Below, piece by piece: positions 51,547-59,876 of a stretch of 64,000 nucleotides of DNA. The position numbers and the translations under genes are program-made. The DNA is from DASXUX01 sp036504595. Lineage in GTDB: Bacteria > Planctomycetota > SZUA-567 > H5-PLA8. Each line of letters opens with the position of its first letter. The stretch's first letter is position 1. The DNA is taken from assembly GCA_036504595.1 (NCBI GenBank), contig DASXUX010000031.1, forward strand, positions 162,373 through 226,372, given 5' to 3'. The notes beneath the pieces are model-generated. The model saw nothing but the letters and a program-made list of their open reading frames with translations, was not told the DNA's origin and searched no databases.

Positions 51547-54500
51547 ATGCGAGTCGCCAAAACCACCGTCGCTGCACTCTTTGCCATTGTCCTCTCCGGC
51601 TTGCTTCAATCGGCCGAGAACCGGGCGGATAACTACGAGGACGCGTTGGCTCGCGCAAAGGCGGTAGCGCCGGCCTCCGTGCCGGCCGGCAAAGACATCG
51701 TCGTCTACCAGCGCGGCAGCGATTGGAACAAGTGCGCCGAAGTTCTTTATCAAACCGTGTGGCTGAAGGACGAGCTTCTGAAGGAGCTCGGCGACGGCTT
51801 TATTTTAGTCTCCGTGGACAAGCAGGAAACGCTCGGTAATCCACCGCTTTCGATTTCGGATGCGGCGCGCACTTCGACCTCGCCCGGCGATACGCCACTC
51901 TCTCGTTTGTCGCGGATCGCGGACGAGAAAACGTCGCTTCCAGCCAACGAGATCGTTTCCGTTGAGTCTGCCGGAAAAATACCGTTCGCGGCGCGCTCCG
52001 ACGGCGCGTTCTTGGGGGCGATGACGCCTAATCCGGGCCAGGACGCGTTGACGCTTCATCTGAAGGCGGCACGCGGCGGCCGCATCCTGCGCCTGGATTT
52101 TCCGACGGACCCCAGCTTGCCCGGCGGCGGTCCGGGACGCGCAAGCAACGGGAACTTTGCGCTTTCCGAAATAACCGCTCGATCTGGCGGAAAGGACCTG
52201 AAGTTTGACGCGGCCTGGGCGAACGTAAGTGAAGGTCACTGGGGCCCTTGGCAGGTGATCGACGGCATTTTCGACAAGCCGGACAACCTGTGGAACCCCG
52301 CCGCTCATCACCACCAGCGCCGCACGCTGCTGCTGACGTTTGTCGAAGCTGTTCCTGCGGCGACGGAGCTTTCGGTGCAGCTCATCTGCCGCAGCCAGTG
52401 GGGACAGCACGTGCCCGGTTGTGTGTGCGCCGCTGTGTTGTCCGACGCGAGCATCGAAGCCGACGTTCGCAGCGTCGCTCAAGCGCAACTTTTGGCCGCG
52501 AAGAACGCAAAGTTCTCCTGGTGGGATACCTCTCGCTGCCCGCGCATCGCATTAATGGACAGCCAGGGCCGCGCCGTCGCCTGCGAGAACAAGCCGCGCC
52601 TGGGACTCACGCCAAGAACCATGGCCGAATTGATCAAAAAGCTGCGCGCCAAACGTGAACAGCGCGATGCACTCTGGGCGAAAGCCGAACAGGCGAAAGG
52701 TGCGGAGAAAGCGGAGTTGCTGCGTCAAAGCCTGGACCTGCTGGAGTTCGGCGGCTGGCCGGGCAACGAGAACTGCTACAAATTCGTTCACGACGAAATG
52801 CGCAAGGCGGATCCCAAAGACGAGAGCGGCGCCGTGCGTTGGCTCGGCTTTGGTAGTGATGTGCTCGGCGGCGTGGCCTGGACTCCCGGCAACGAATGGT
52901 GGAAGGTTCTGGAAGGCAAGAAGGAATACACGGATGCCGAGTACAACGAAGCGCTGGCGCGCATCGACAAGGAGCTGAAAGACCCGCGCAATCGCGTCCT
53001 CAAAAAAGAGCAGATTCAGCACATCATGGTGGCGAAGTATCACGTCTTCAAGCGCTGGCCCGGCCATCAGGAACAGCGTTTTGACGTGCAGCGCGAGATC
53101 GCAGCCCTCGATCCCACCACGATCTTCGGCATTGGCGCGGTCGGCTACTCCGGAATGCACCGCGTTTCTGCCTCGCCCATGCTGACCTACGGCTGGGGGC
53201 CGAAGCAAGTCAAGCCCGGGCTCAACTCGTGGAATCTCACGGACACCGCCTACTTTTTTGATCACGCAGGGAAGTATGCCGTATCGATTGCGCACGGCGG
53301 CGGCAAAGACGGAGTGGTGATCAAGCGCATCTCGCTTCTCGACGGCACGACGCTGATCTCGGCCGCCGAACCCAAGGCGCCGCAGAACGAAGTCGGTCCA
53401 GGCAAGAAAGCCGAAGTCGAACTGGACCTGAAGACTTGGAGCGATGATCGCAAGTTGACGCTGCGCGTCGAACTGGAAGCCGTCGAAGGCAAAATGGATT
53501 GTCTTGGGAACTTCGGCGTCGAGCCGCTGCTTGCGCCTCCGTCGAGCAATTCCAATTCAGCAGCGCCGAATGTTACGTCCGGTCCGCTCGCAGCCGAAGC
53601 CGACGCGTTGCTGGCCAGCGGCGACTTTTCCTTGCTGCATCGAAAATTGACTGCAGCACTTGCCGCAGCGGCGAGCGCACAAGGTTCCGCGGCCGTCATG
53701 AGCAATACGACGCTGAAGACCGGTCTCGCGCAGGCGGAATTGCTTCGCAGTTGCGGCGTAGACAAGGTTACTGAAATCGCCGCCGGCACGGAGGCCGGCG
53801 CCACCGGCGGCAAGGACCTCCTGCGCTCAATGCTGAATAACACCGCGTGGATGGAGTCCTTTCTTGCGTCCGGCGCCGCGGACTTCGGGCAGTCTCTCGA
53901 AAACCTGCGGCTGCTGTATCAGTACGCAAAAGACCAGACGACGGACTCGCTTGGGCAGCGCCTGGCAACCGCGATGGCGTTGCAGTGGGGCGCGGGCTCG
54001 CGGTACCGGCTTGTGGATCGCTTCAAGGACATTCGGCGCGCGCATCGCGAGGGATTGCTGCACGCCGCCTTCGACGGCTACACCGTGCGGGAGATGCGCT
54101 GGGCAATCTATCAGCCCGGCACCGCGAAGGACTTCCAGTTCCTGCTCGATGAGCGGCAGACGCCAGTCGCGGATTACGTCGGCGCGTGCTGGGCCGTTCC
54201 GTACATCGATCCAAACGTCTACGGCGATTCGGTGCAGACGTGGCTGTACATCACGCCCTGGACTCATCACTTCGGCACCGGCACCGGCAACCGGCCGTTT
54301 CCCGCGCATCGCCACATCGGCGGCGTTTGCGGCACGCTTTCGGGCTATGGCGAGGCCGTGTCGAAAGCGCACGGCATCATGGCCACTTGCGTTGGTCAAC
54401 CCGGCCATTGCGCTTATTGCGTCCGCGTTGGGAAGGAGTGGCCGGTCGGCAACGATGTCTTTGGCGCGGGGAGCACCGGCTTCAGCATCTACGAAGGCAC

Positions 54501-56214
54501 CGGCTATGTCGGCACGACGAATTATCTGGTTGAGACAGTGGAGGCCGACCGCGACAATTTCATGAACGCCGCGCGCCTGTGCTGGCTGGCTCGCGCGCAG
54601 ATGGAACAATCGAAACCCGCCGTCCGGGTTCTGCCCGAGCTGCGCTACAGTGTCTATCGCCAGGGCGTCGGCGCCGCGCTGCCGGACTTTTCGAAACTCA
54701 CGCCGGAAAAAACGGGCGTGGCCAAGAGCATCAACTTGGCCGCGGTACAGCCTTCGCCGTCGGACAATTTCGGGATCGTGTGGGAAGGCAACCTGGACGT
54801 CGCGGCCGCCGGTCCCGTGCGCGTCGCAACGCACTCCGATGACGGCAGCCGGATTCTGATCGATGGCCAGCCAGTGGTCGCGGCCAACTGCAATCGCCAG
54901 GAGAAGGAGATTCCGCTCACCGCTGGCAAGCACGCGCTGCGCGTGGAGTTCAGCCAGGGCGGCGGCGCGCTGAGCCTGAACACAAGCTTCGAGGGCGTGC
55001 TGTCGCTCGGACCGTGGACGTCAACCTACGAGCAGGCCACCGCCGCGCAGCCGATCAATTTCAACACGTGGCTGGAATACATTAAGGCTTTAGAGGGCGT
55101 GAAGAACGTCCCGGCGAAAACATGGCTGGACCTGAGCCGCGCGCTTACGAAAGCTTTTGTGGATTACCACGAAGCCGCGTGGGTGCTGATCGATCGCTGC
55201 TTTGAGAAAGCGGCGCCGACGATGAAGCCGGATGAGCGTCTTGCGTTTCTTTTGGAAATGCACCGCCAGTTGCGACAGGAGAAAATGGCCCGCGTTCTGT
55301 CTTTTCCCACCAGCCACATCCTGAACTGGCAGGCCGACCGCATCGGCGATCCATCTCTTGCCGTGGAGTTCTTCAAGCAGTTGCTGACGATCCACTACTC
55401 AAAGAATCCGGCGACCAACGGTTTGTTCGGCGGCGTGGTGGGGTGGGGGAATGAACGCTTCGCGCCCAATCCCGCCATGGCGGCCGGCTACGCCAAGGCA
55501 ATGGAGTCTTGTTTCACCTCACTGGGGGAGTCCGCGGACAAGAACTGGATGACCAACACCATCACCGCGGGAATTCGCAAGGCGAGCGAAGTCGGCGACA
55601 AGGACAGCTTCCGGCTCTGGACGAACATGGCCGAGAAGATGTTGCCGCCACTGAAGGCTGGCGACGTGCATCTCAATCCGCAACAAGCCGCGGCCTTCCC
55701 CAAAATCGAGCCCTTCGCCGGCGTGCTGCTAAGCAAAGACGGAATGCTGCAGACCAGTAGCGCGTGCCAGCACGACCGACCGCTTTCATATAAGCCGGTT
55801 CTTGGTGCGGAGGTAGGGCGGGCGTCCCTGCCCGCCGGCGGGCACGGAGGCCCGCCCTACTTCGGCGGCTGGTTCGATACCAACAACGAAGAGAAGCCGT
55901 GGGCGCAGGTCCAGCTTGCCGGCGACGCAGAGCTATCTGGAATCGTGCTGGTGAATCGCTATGAATTCGCGCCGACGCAGGAGGAATTTCAGTGGGCCGC
56001 GCCGCTGAAGATTTCAGTCTCCACCGACGGCAAGACCTGGAAGGAAGTCGCGACCCTTGAGAAAGCCGAGGCCGTGTTCCGCGTCGATCTGCAAGGCAAG
56101 AACCTGCGCGCGCGCTTTGTTCGCGCGGAACGCCTGCCGAATGCAGACAAGAGCAAGCCGCCGGGACGCCTGCACTTCCGAGCGTTTCTAATTTTCGGCA
56201 AGAAGCTTTACTAG
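51547..56214 (+). CDS. Large secreted mosaic protein: thioredoxin-like, transglutaminase-like, PA14 and discoidin parts
   Basis: 1555 residues. Signal peptide TTVAALFAIVLSGLLQSAE; GAGGGG 6 nt before the ATG. Residues ~45-90 resemble a thioredoxin fold (VVYQRGSDWNKCAEVLY) without CxxC. Near 195-205 is LPGGGPGRASNGNF, common in planctomycete secreted proteins. Around 920-965, GGVCGTLSGYGEAVSKAHGI and GQPGHCAYC look like a transglutaminase-type Cys and His site. ~1040-1150 is PA14-like (THSDDGSRILIDGQPVV), and the last ~120 residues are discoidin-like (LKISVSTDGKTWKEVATLE). Three dispersed repeats are read in frame. The role may be cell-surface or extracellular binding and cross-linking (inference). 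Confidence 0.75.
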   Translation: MRVAKTTVAALFAIVLSGLLQSAENRADNYEDALARAKAVAPASVPAGKDIVVYQRGSDWNKCAEVLYQTVWLKDELLKELGDGFILVSVDKQETLGNPPLSISDAARTSTSPGDTPLSRLSRIADEKTSLPANEIVSVESAGKIPFAARSDGAFLGAMTPNPGQDALTLHLKAARGGRILRLDFPTDPSLPGGGPGRASNGNFALSEITARSGGKDLKFDAAWANVSEGHWGPWQVIDGIFDKPDNLWNPAAHHHQRRTLLLTFVEAVPAATELSVQLICRSQWGQHVPGCVCAAVLSDASIEADVRSVAQAQLLAAKNAKFSWWDTSRCPRIALMDSQGRAVACENKPRLGLTPRTMAELIKKLRAKREQRDALWAKAEQAKGAEKAELLRQSLDLLEFGGWPGNENCYKFVHDEMRKADPKDESGAVRWLGFGSDVLGGVAWTPGNEWWKVLEGKKEYTDAEYNEALARIDKELKDPRNRVLKKEQIQHIMVAKYHVFKRWPGHQEQRFDVQREIAALDPTTIFGIGAVGYSGMHRVSASPMLTYGWGPKQVKPGLNSWNLTDTAYFFDHAGKYAVSIAHGGGKDGVVIKRISLLDGTTLISAAEPKAPQNEVGPGKKAEVELDLKTWSDDRKLTLRVELEAVEGKMDCLGNFGVEPLLAPPSSNSNSAAPNVTSGPLAAEADALLASGDFSLLHRKLTAALAAAASAQGSAAVMSNTTLKTGLAQAELLRSCGVDKVTEIAAGTEAGATGGKDLLRSMLNNTAWMESFLASGAADFGQSLENLRLLYQYAKDQTTDSLGQRLATAMALQWGAGSRYRLVDRFKDIRRAHREGLLHAAFDGYTVREMRWAIYQPGTAKDFQFLLDERQTPVADYVGACWAVPYIDPNVYGDSVQTWLYITPWTHHFGTGTGNRPFPAHRHIGGVCGTLSGYGEAVSKAHGIMATCVGQPGHCAYCVRVGKEWPVGNDVFGAGSTGFSIYEGTGYVGTTNYLVETVEADRDNFMNAARLCWLARAQMEQSKPAVRVLPELRYSVYRQGVGAALPDFSKLTPEKTGVAKSINLAAVQPSPSDNFGIVWEGNLDVAAAGPVRVATHSDDGSRILIDGQPVVAANCNRQEKEIPLTAGKHALRVEFSQGGGALSLNTSFEGVLSLGPWTSTYEQATAAQPINFNTWLEYIKALEGVKNVPAKTWLDLSRALTKAFVDYHEAAWVLIDRCFEKAAPTMKPDERLAFLLEMHRQLRQEKMARVLSFPTSHILNWQADRIGDPSLAVEFFKQLLTIHYSKNPATNGLFGGVVGWGNERFAPNPAMAAGYAKAMESCFTSLGESADKNWMTNTITAGIRKASEVGDKDSFRLWTNMAEKMLPPLKAGDVHLNPQQAAAFPKIEPFAGVLLSKDGMLQTSSACQHDRPLSYKPVLGAEVGRASLPAGGHGGPPYFGGWFDTNNEEKPWAQVQLAGDAELSGIVLVNRYEFAPTQEEFQWAAPLKISVSTDGKTWKEVATLEKAEAVFRVDLQGKNLRARFVRAERLPNADKSKPPGRLHFRAFLIFGKKLY
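51664..51690. repeat. Half copy of the APASVPAG palindromic element
   Basis: GTAGCGCCGGCCTCCGTGCC with GGCCGGC encodes VAPASVPAG in the large secreted protein, between the signal peptide and the thioredoxin-like part. Confidence 0.8.
53773..53803. repeat. Half copy of the palindromic element in opposite orientation
   Basis: GCCGGCACGGAGGCCGGCGC is the right half of the 16177-16224 element. Read in the other orientation it encodes AAGTEAGATGG. Confidence 0.75.
55812..55862. repeat. GTAGGGCGGGCGTCCCTGCC palindrome in coding sequence
   Basis: GTAGGGCGGGCGTCCCTGCC, CGCCGGCGGGCACGGAGGCC and CGCCCTACTT form a ~50-bp palindrome in frame, encoding VGRASLPAGGHGGPPYF just before the discoidin-like domain. 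The same peptide VGRASLPA starts the GspK-like leader (29536-29562). Confidence 0.8.
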
Positions 56215-56336
56215 TTCATCATTGGTCATTGCTGACGCAAATTTGGATGACCTTCTATTCATGGCACAATGACGAGGTCACACCGTCTTGATTGTTTGCG
56301 GCATTTCCGGCAGAGTATGCGCACGTCTGTGTGTGG

Positions 56337-56447
56337 CACGGGCAGTTCGCCGGAGCGTCTTCTTGCTCCGGCGGATTGCCCGTGAAACCCGGACGCCGCC
56401 GCACGGGCAACCCGCGCCACAAACTGACGTGGCGCGGTCTGCCCGTG
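56337..56447. repeat. Two tandem CACGGGCA hairpins upstream of aroB
   Basis: Hairpin 1 (56337-56384): CACGGGCAGTTCGCCGGAGC with GCTCCGGCGGATTGCCCGTG, 8-nt loop. Hairpin 2 (56402-56447): CACGGGCAACCCGCGCCAC with GTGGCGCGGTCTGCCCGTG, 8-nt loop. They are flanked by GTGTG and CCACAC, so the pair is symmetric overall. They fill most of 56215-56475, where no gene is seen. Possible terminator for the large secreted gene. Confidence 0.85.
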
Positions 56448-56475
56448 CCACACTGGGAACGCTGAGGCTTATTGC

Positions 56476-57573
56476 ATGCGAAAAATACAAGTTGCTTTGG
56501 GCGAGCGGAGCTACGAAATCCTAATTGAGCCGGAGCTGGTCGTTCGCGCCGGCTCGCACATCGTTGGGGTCGTGAAAGGCCGGCGCTGCCTGGTCATAAC
56601 CGACCGCAACATCGGGCCGAAGTACGGGCCCAAACTTGCCAAGAGTCTTCAAGTGGCGGGCTTCGACGGCTCGCTCGCCGAACTGCCGCCGGGCGAAGGC
56701 GCAAAGACACTGAAGGTCGTCGAGTTCGTCTATGACCGCGCGCTGGACGTTAGCCTGGATCGCGACAGTTGCCTGGTTGCGCTGGGCGGCGGGGTGATCG
56801 GCGATCTGACGGGCTTTGCGGCGGCGACGTTCTACCGCGGCATCCCCTTCGTGCAGGTTCCGACGACGCTGCTGGCGATGGTCGATGCGTCGATCGGAGG
56901 CAAGACGGGCGTGGACCATCCGCGCGCGAAGAATGCGGTCGGGGCCTTCCACCAGCCGCGAGTGGTGCTCATCGATCCAACGACGCTGCTGACCTTGCCG
57001 GACCGCGAACTGAAGTCTGGACTGGCTGAAGTGATCAAGTACGGCGTCATCGATGACGCGGCGCTTTTTGCCGATCTGGAACGCGACATGCCGCGCCTGC
57101 TCAACAAAGATGTGCCGCTTCTGACGGGCGTCATTGAGCGTTGCGCGGCAATCAAGGCTCGCATCGTCAGCCAGGACGAACGCGAGCAGGGCGGCGGTCC
57201 GCGCGCGCTGCTCAACATGGGCCACACTTTCGCTCACGCGATTGAGTCCGCCACGAACTATCAGGGCTATTTGCACGGCGAAGCTGTGGGTATCGGCATG
57301 GCGATGGCCGCTGATCTTTCCGTGCAACTGGGTCTGATTTCGGCCGCGGATCGCGACCGCATCGTCGCACTGCTGCAGCAAGCCGGCCTGCCCGTGCGCC
57401 TGAAGATGGGCGATCCCGACACCAATACGCTGTACAGCGGGATGTTCAAAGACAAGAAGATGGCATCGGGAAAGCTGCGTTTTGTGGTGGCTGAAGCGAT
57501 TGGAAAATCCAAAGTTGTCACCGACGTGCCGGAAGAGGTGGTCAGGAAGGCGCTGGATAGCTGGCGGGAGTAA
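56476..57573 (+). CDS. aroB: 3-dehydroquinate synthase
   Basis: 365 residues, normal length. Converts DAHP to 3-dehydroquinate, the second shikimate step, using NAD and a metal ion. Motifs: LPPGEGAKTL, ALGGGVIGDLTGFAAATFYRGIPFVQVPTTLLAMVDASIGGKTGVDHPRAKNAVG (NAD and substrate loops, given in part), SGLAEVIKYG with the metal-ligand Glu, and LNMGHTFAHAIE and YLHGEAVGIGM with the His ligands. Short UTR after two large hairpins; weak GAGG near the ATG. No other aro gene is adjacent. Confidence 0.95.
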   Translation: MRKIQVALGERSYEILIEPELVVRAGSHIVGVVKGRRCLVITDRNIGPKYGPKLAKSLQVAGFDGSLAELPPGEGAKTLKVVEFVYDRALDVSLDRDSCLVALGGGVIGDLTGFAAATFYRGIPFVQVPTTLLAMVDASIGGKTGVDHPRAKNAVGAFHQPRVVLIDPTTLLTLPDRELKSGLAEVIKYGVIDDAALFADLERDMPRLLNKDVPLLTGVIERCAAIKARIVSQDEREQGGGPRALLNMGHTFAHAIESATNYQGYLHGEAVGIGMAMAADLSVQLGLISAADRDRIVALLQQAGLPVRLKMGDPDTNTLYSGMFKDKKMASGKLRFVVAEAIGKSKVVTDVPEEVVRKALDSWRE

Positions 57574-57590
57574 GGGCACTAGTATCACCG

Positions 57591-58109
57591 TCAGCGGGTC
57601 GTGCGCAATGCTCTCACGGCTGTCTCCACAAGCTCCGGCGTGACAAACAAAGTGCTTACAGATTGTAGTGCTCGAAGCGACTGCTCGGCCGTGGATAAAT
57701 CCGTTAGACCGCTGCGGTACGCGCGCGCAATAATCCCAACCGAACCGACCGCTGTTATTCCAAGTCTGGCGGCGGCATCTCGAGCGGCAAGGTCATCCGT
57801 GAGCAGTGTTCTTATGCCGCGCTCTTCGCATAGGGCAAAGCAAGCCAATTCGCCGGCCTGCAGGTGGTCAATGCCCTGAGACTTTGCGTAGGATTCCACT
57901 ACCGAAATTGAAGTGCTCGTGCGCGAAAGCTGGGTGACGCTTGCGATAACCTCGTTCGGCACGCGGCCGGGAGTACAGACTTCATGCAGTACGGCATCGG
58001 GTAGTAAGACACGCTCGAATATCCCAAGCAGCGAGAGGCATCGAATCTCGTAAAGGTGGATTATTGGGCCGGCGTCCGCAACGACGTCGGTTATTTCCCC
58101 TTCGCCCAT
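57591..58109 (-). CDS. PIN-domain toxin (DUF3368-like)
   Basis: 172 residues from the ATG at 58109, which overlaps the antitoxin stop by 19 bp. Acidic PIN residues are in place: Asp12 (VVADAGPIIHL), Glu43 (VLHEV), Glu87 (HLQAGELACFAL) and Asp105/106 with Asp111 (TLLTDDLAARDAA). PIN toxins cut RNA (tRNA, rRNA or mRNA) when the antitoxin is lost. VLLPDAVLHEV and LQAGELA are typical of DUF3368 proteins, which pair with small helical antitoxins. Confidence 0.85.
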   Translation of the reverse strand: MGEGEITDVVADAGPIIHLYEIRCLSLLGIFERVLLPDAVLHEVCTPGRVPNEVIASVTQLSRTSTSISVVESYAKSQGIDHLQAGELACFALCEERGIRTLLTDDLAARDAAARLGITAVGSVGIIARAYRSGLTDLSTAEQSLRALQSVSTLFVTPELVETAVRALRTTR

Positions 58110-58345
58110 GCGATGTCCTGTAGAATCGCTTCGCGCTGCCGCTCGGCTAAGTCCACCCAATCGCTCCCCGCTTGTTTGACCGCTTCTTCGCGTGTGATTT
58201 CGCCGCGCAAATACTGATCCAGCGTGCGCTGACGCCACAGTTGGCGCATCCCAGTCTCGAAGGCTAGCGCCATCAACTCGGATTCTGTCTTGCGCATTTC
58301 ACGGGCGAGCTGTTCCAGGCAACCGAGTATTTCCGACATGTTCAT
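58091..58345 (-). CDS. Antitoxin of the PIN toxin (UPF0175-like)
   Basis: 84 residues, all helical. Start at ATG 58345 or 58339 with GGAG upstream. The C-terminal layout LDQYLRGEITREEAVKQAG..WVDLAERQREAI is typical of antitoxins paired with PIN toxins: a helical DNA-binding N-terminus and a toxin-binding tail. It is encoded first and overlaps the toxin gene, the usual order that keeps antitoxin in excess and lets it repress its own promoter (58366-58394). Confidence 0.8.
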   Translation of the reverse strand: MNMSEILGCLEQLAREMRKTESELMALAFETGMRQLWRQRTLDQYLRGEITREEAVKQAGSDWVDLAERQREAILQDIAWAKGK

Positions 58346-58365
58346 ACGTCTCCGAATACATCAGC

Positions 58366-58394
58366 ACTATACCTCAGAAACGCAGTCGTGCCAA
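58366..58394 (-). promoter_or_regulatory. Near-consensus sigma70 promoter of the toxin-antitoxin pair
   Basis: On the minus strand TTGGCA (58394-58389), exactly 17 bp, then TATAGT (58371-58366). Each box differs from consensus at one base. The predicted RNA would start about 12-15 nt before the antitoxin ATG. Autorepression here is typical for such modules. Confidence 0.6.
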
Positions 58395-58401
58395 ATGGTT
58401 C

Positions 58402-59439
58402 CTAAGTGGAAAGACGGCTGCTCCCTGCCGGTAGGACTTCCTCTATTTTCTGCCAAACGGCCTGCTCGCCATCGATGATCCGAAACTGGACTTCTAGCGC
58501 CCAAACCGGAAATGTGACCCCAGCCAACTGGGTTGCCAGCTTCGCAGCGTCCTTTTCGGTCAGCACTATTGCCTTTGCGCCTGATGCTTCGGCGCAAGGA
58601 ATGTCCAGAAAGTCCATCTGCCATGCATCCAACGCGGCATGGTCTGAATAGCATGCGTTTCCGGCCGGCACGACGCCCAGTGACTCCAACGTGCGCAGAA
58701 ACGCGTCCGGATTGCCGATTCCGCACAATGCATACACTGGCAGACCTTTGAGCTTCTCTAACGCAATTGCATCGCCGTGGACGCAATTCCTCAACGCGAC
58801 AGGTTTGTGAACCGCCTTCGCCTTCACCGCCTGCGGCGCATACGCGGCAATTTCTTTTTCGATTTCGGCCAGACGGTCGGGCGAGACTTGATCCGCCCGC
58901 GTGAGGATCACGATTCCGGCGCGCGCGAGCGCTTCCGGTTTTTCGCGCAGACGGCCCCACGGCGCGAGGTGGCCGCCGCCGAACGGGTTGGTGGCGTCGA
59001 TGAGGACGATATCCAAATCGCGCGCGAGCCGCCAGTGCTGGAAGCCATCGTCGAGGAGCGCGACATCGCGGCCATCGGCTTTCGCGCGCTGAGCGCTCGC
59101 GAGGCGGTCAGCTTCGATGAGGACCGGAACGCGGAGATCCTGCAGCGCGGTGCGAATCTCCACGGCTTCATCGTTGGCTTGATCTTTGTACCCGCGTTGA
59201 AGCACGGCGGGTTTGCGGCCACGTTGAGCCAACCCGCGTGCGAAGTACTTCGTCGCGGGCGTCTTTCCGGTTCCGCCGACAGTGATGTTGCCGATGCAGA
59301 TCGTCGGCAGCGGCGAGGGCTTCGGGGAACTGAAGGCGCGATGAAGCCGCGAGCCCAGACCGTAGCCGGCCGCCAGCAAGGGCCCCGCCCAGCGCAGGGC
59401 GGGCGGCAGCAACGAACTGGACGACGAAGACTCAGCCAT
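58402..59439 (-). CDS. lpxK: Tetraacyldisaccharide 4'-kinase (lipid A synthesis)
   Basis: 345 residues from the ATG at 59439, overlapping the upstream gene by 8 bp. LpxK phosphorylates the 4' position of the tetraacyl disaccharide to give lipid IVA at the inner membrane. The P-loop-like IGNITVGGTGKTP (residues 49-61) and LLDDGFQHWRLARDLDIVLIDA are hallmarks. DADRLA-type ERxR region is represented by VPVLIEADRLASAQRAK. An N-terminal membrane-interacting helix precedes the P-loop. Shows that the organism makes lipid A; other lpx genes are not in the window. Confidence 0.94.
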   Translation of the reverse strand: MAESSSSSSLLPPALRWAGPLLAAGYGLGSRLHRAFSSPKPSPLPTICIGNITVGGTGKTPATKYFARGLAQRGRKPAVLQRGYKDQANDEAVEIRTALQDLRVPVLIEADRLASAQRAKADGRDVALLDDGFQHWRLARDLDIVLIDATNPFGGGHLAPWGRLREKPEALARAGIVILTRADQVSPDRLAEIEKEIAAYAPQAVKAKAVHKPVALRNCVHGDAIALEKLKGLPVYALCGIGNPDAFLRTLESLGVVPAGNACYSDHAALDAWQMDFLDIPCAEASGAKAIVLTEKDAAKLATQLAGVTFPVWALEVQFRIIDGEQAVWQKIEEVLPAGSSRLST

Positions 59440-59872
59440 TGACGCGCAGCCTTTCGCCAAGGCTGGTGAGCGATTTGGGGAGGCGTTGCACGCGGCCCTC
59501 GCGGTCGAGGCAGGCCAGGTCCACGCTGCCACTGGCCAGCAGCGTTCGCGAGCCGTCTTTTTCGACGCGCAGCACTTCATTCTCGAAAACGACGCGGACT
59601 TTGGTCACCTTCGCCAGGCGAGTGCGAATGACGATCGGGTCTTCAAAGCGCCCGGGCGCGTGATACCGGATGGTCATGGCCGTAACGGGCAGCAGCACGC
59701 CGCTCGCTTCGAGCTTCCGGTACGATAGGCCGTATTCCCGCAGCCAATGCACGCGGCCGAGCTCGAACCAGAACACGAAGGTCGAATGATGGGCGTAGCC
59801 CATCTGGTCGGTCTCGCCGTAGCGGACTTCAGTGAAGGCTTCGTTGAACACAGCGCCGGGCGCGTCAGCCAT
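59432..59872 (-). CDS. Acyl-CoA thioesterase, 4HBT hot-dog fold (YbgC-like)
   Basis: 146 residues from the ATG at 59872, 4 bp after the isomerase-like stop. The catalytic signature TEVRYGETDQMGYAHHSTFVFWFELGR contains the conserved Asp (TDQMGYAHH) of YbgC/FadM thioesterases, with later LPVTAMTIRYHAPGRFEDPI. Hydrolyses acyl-CoA thioesters; YbgC itself is linked to the Tol-Pal system and phospholipids. Its overlap with lpxK fits a lipid-related role here. Confidence 0.88.
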   Translation of the reverse strand: MADAPGAVFNEAFTEVRYGETDQMGYAHHSTFVFWFELGRVHWLREYGLSYRKLEASGVLLPVTAMTIRYHAPGRFEDPIVIRTRLAKVTKVRVVFENEVLRVEKDGSRTLLASGSVDLACLDREGRVQRLPKSLTSLGERLRVNG

Positions 59873-59876
59873 ATTT

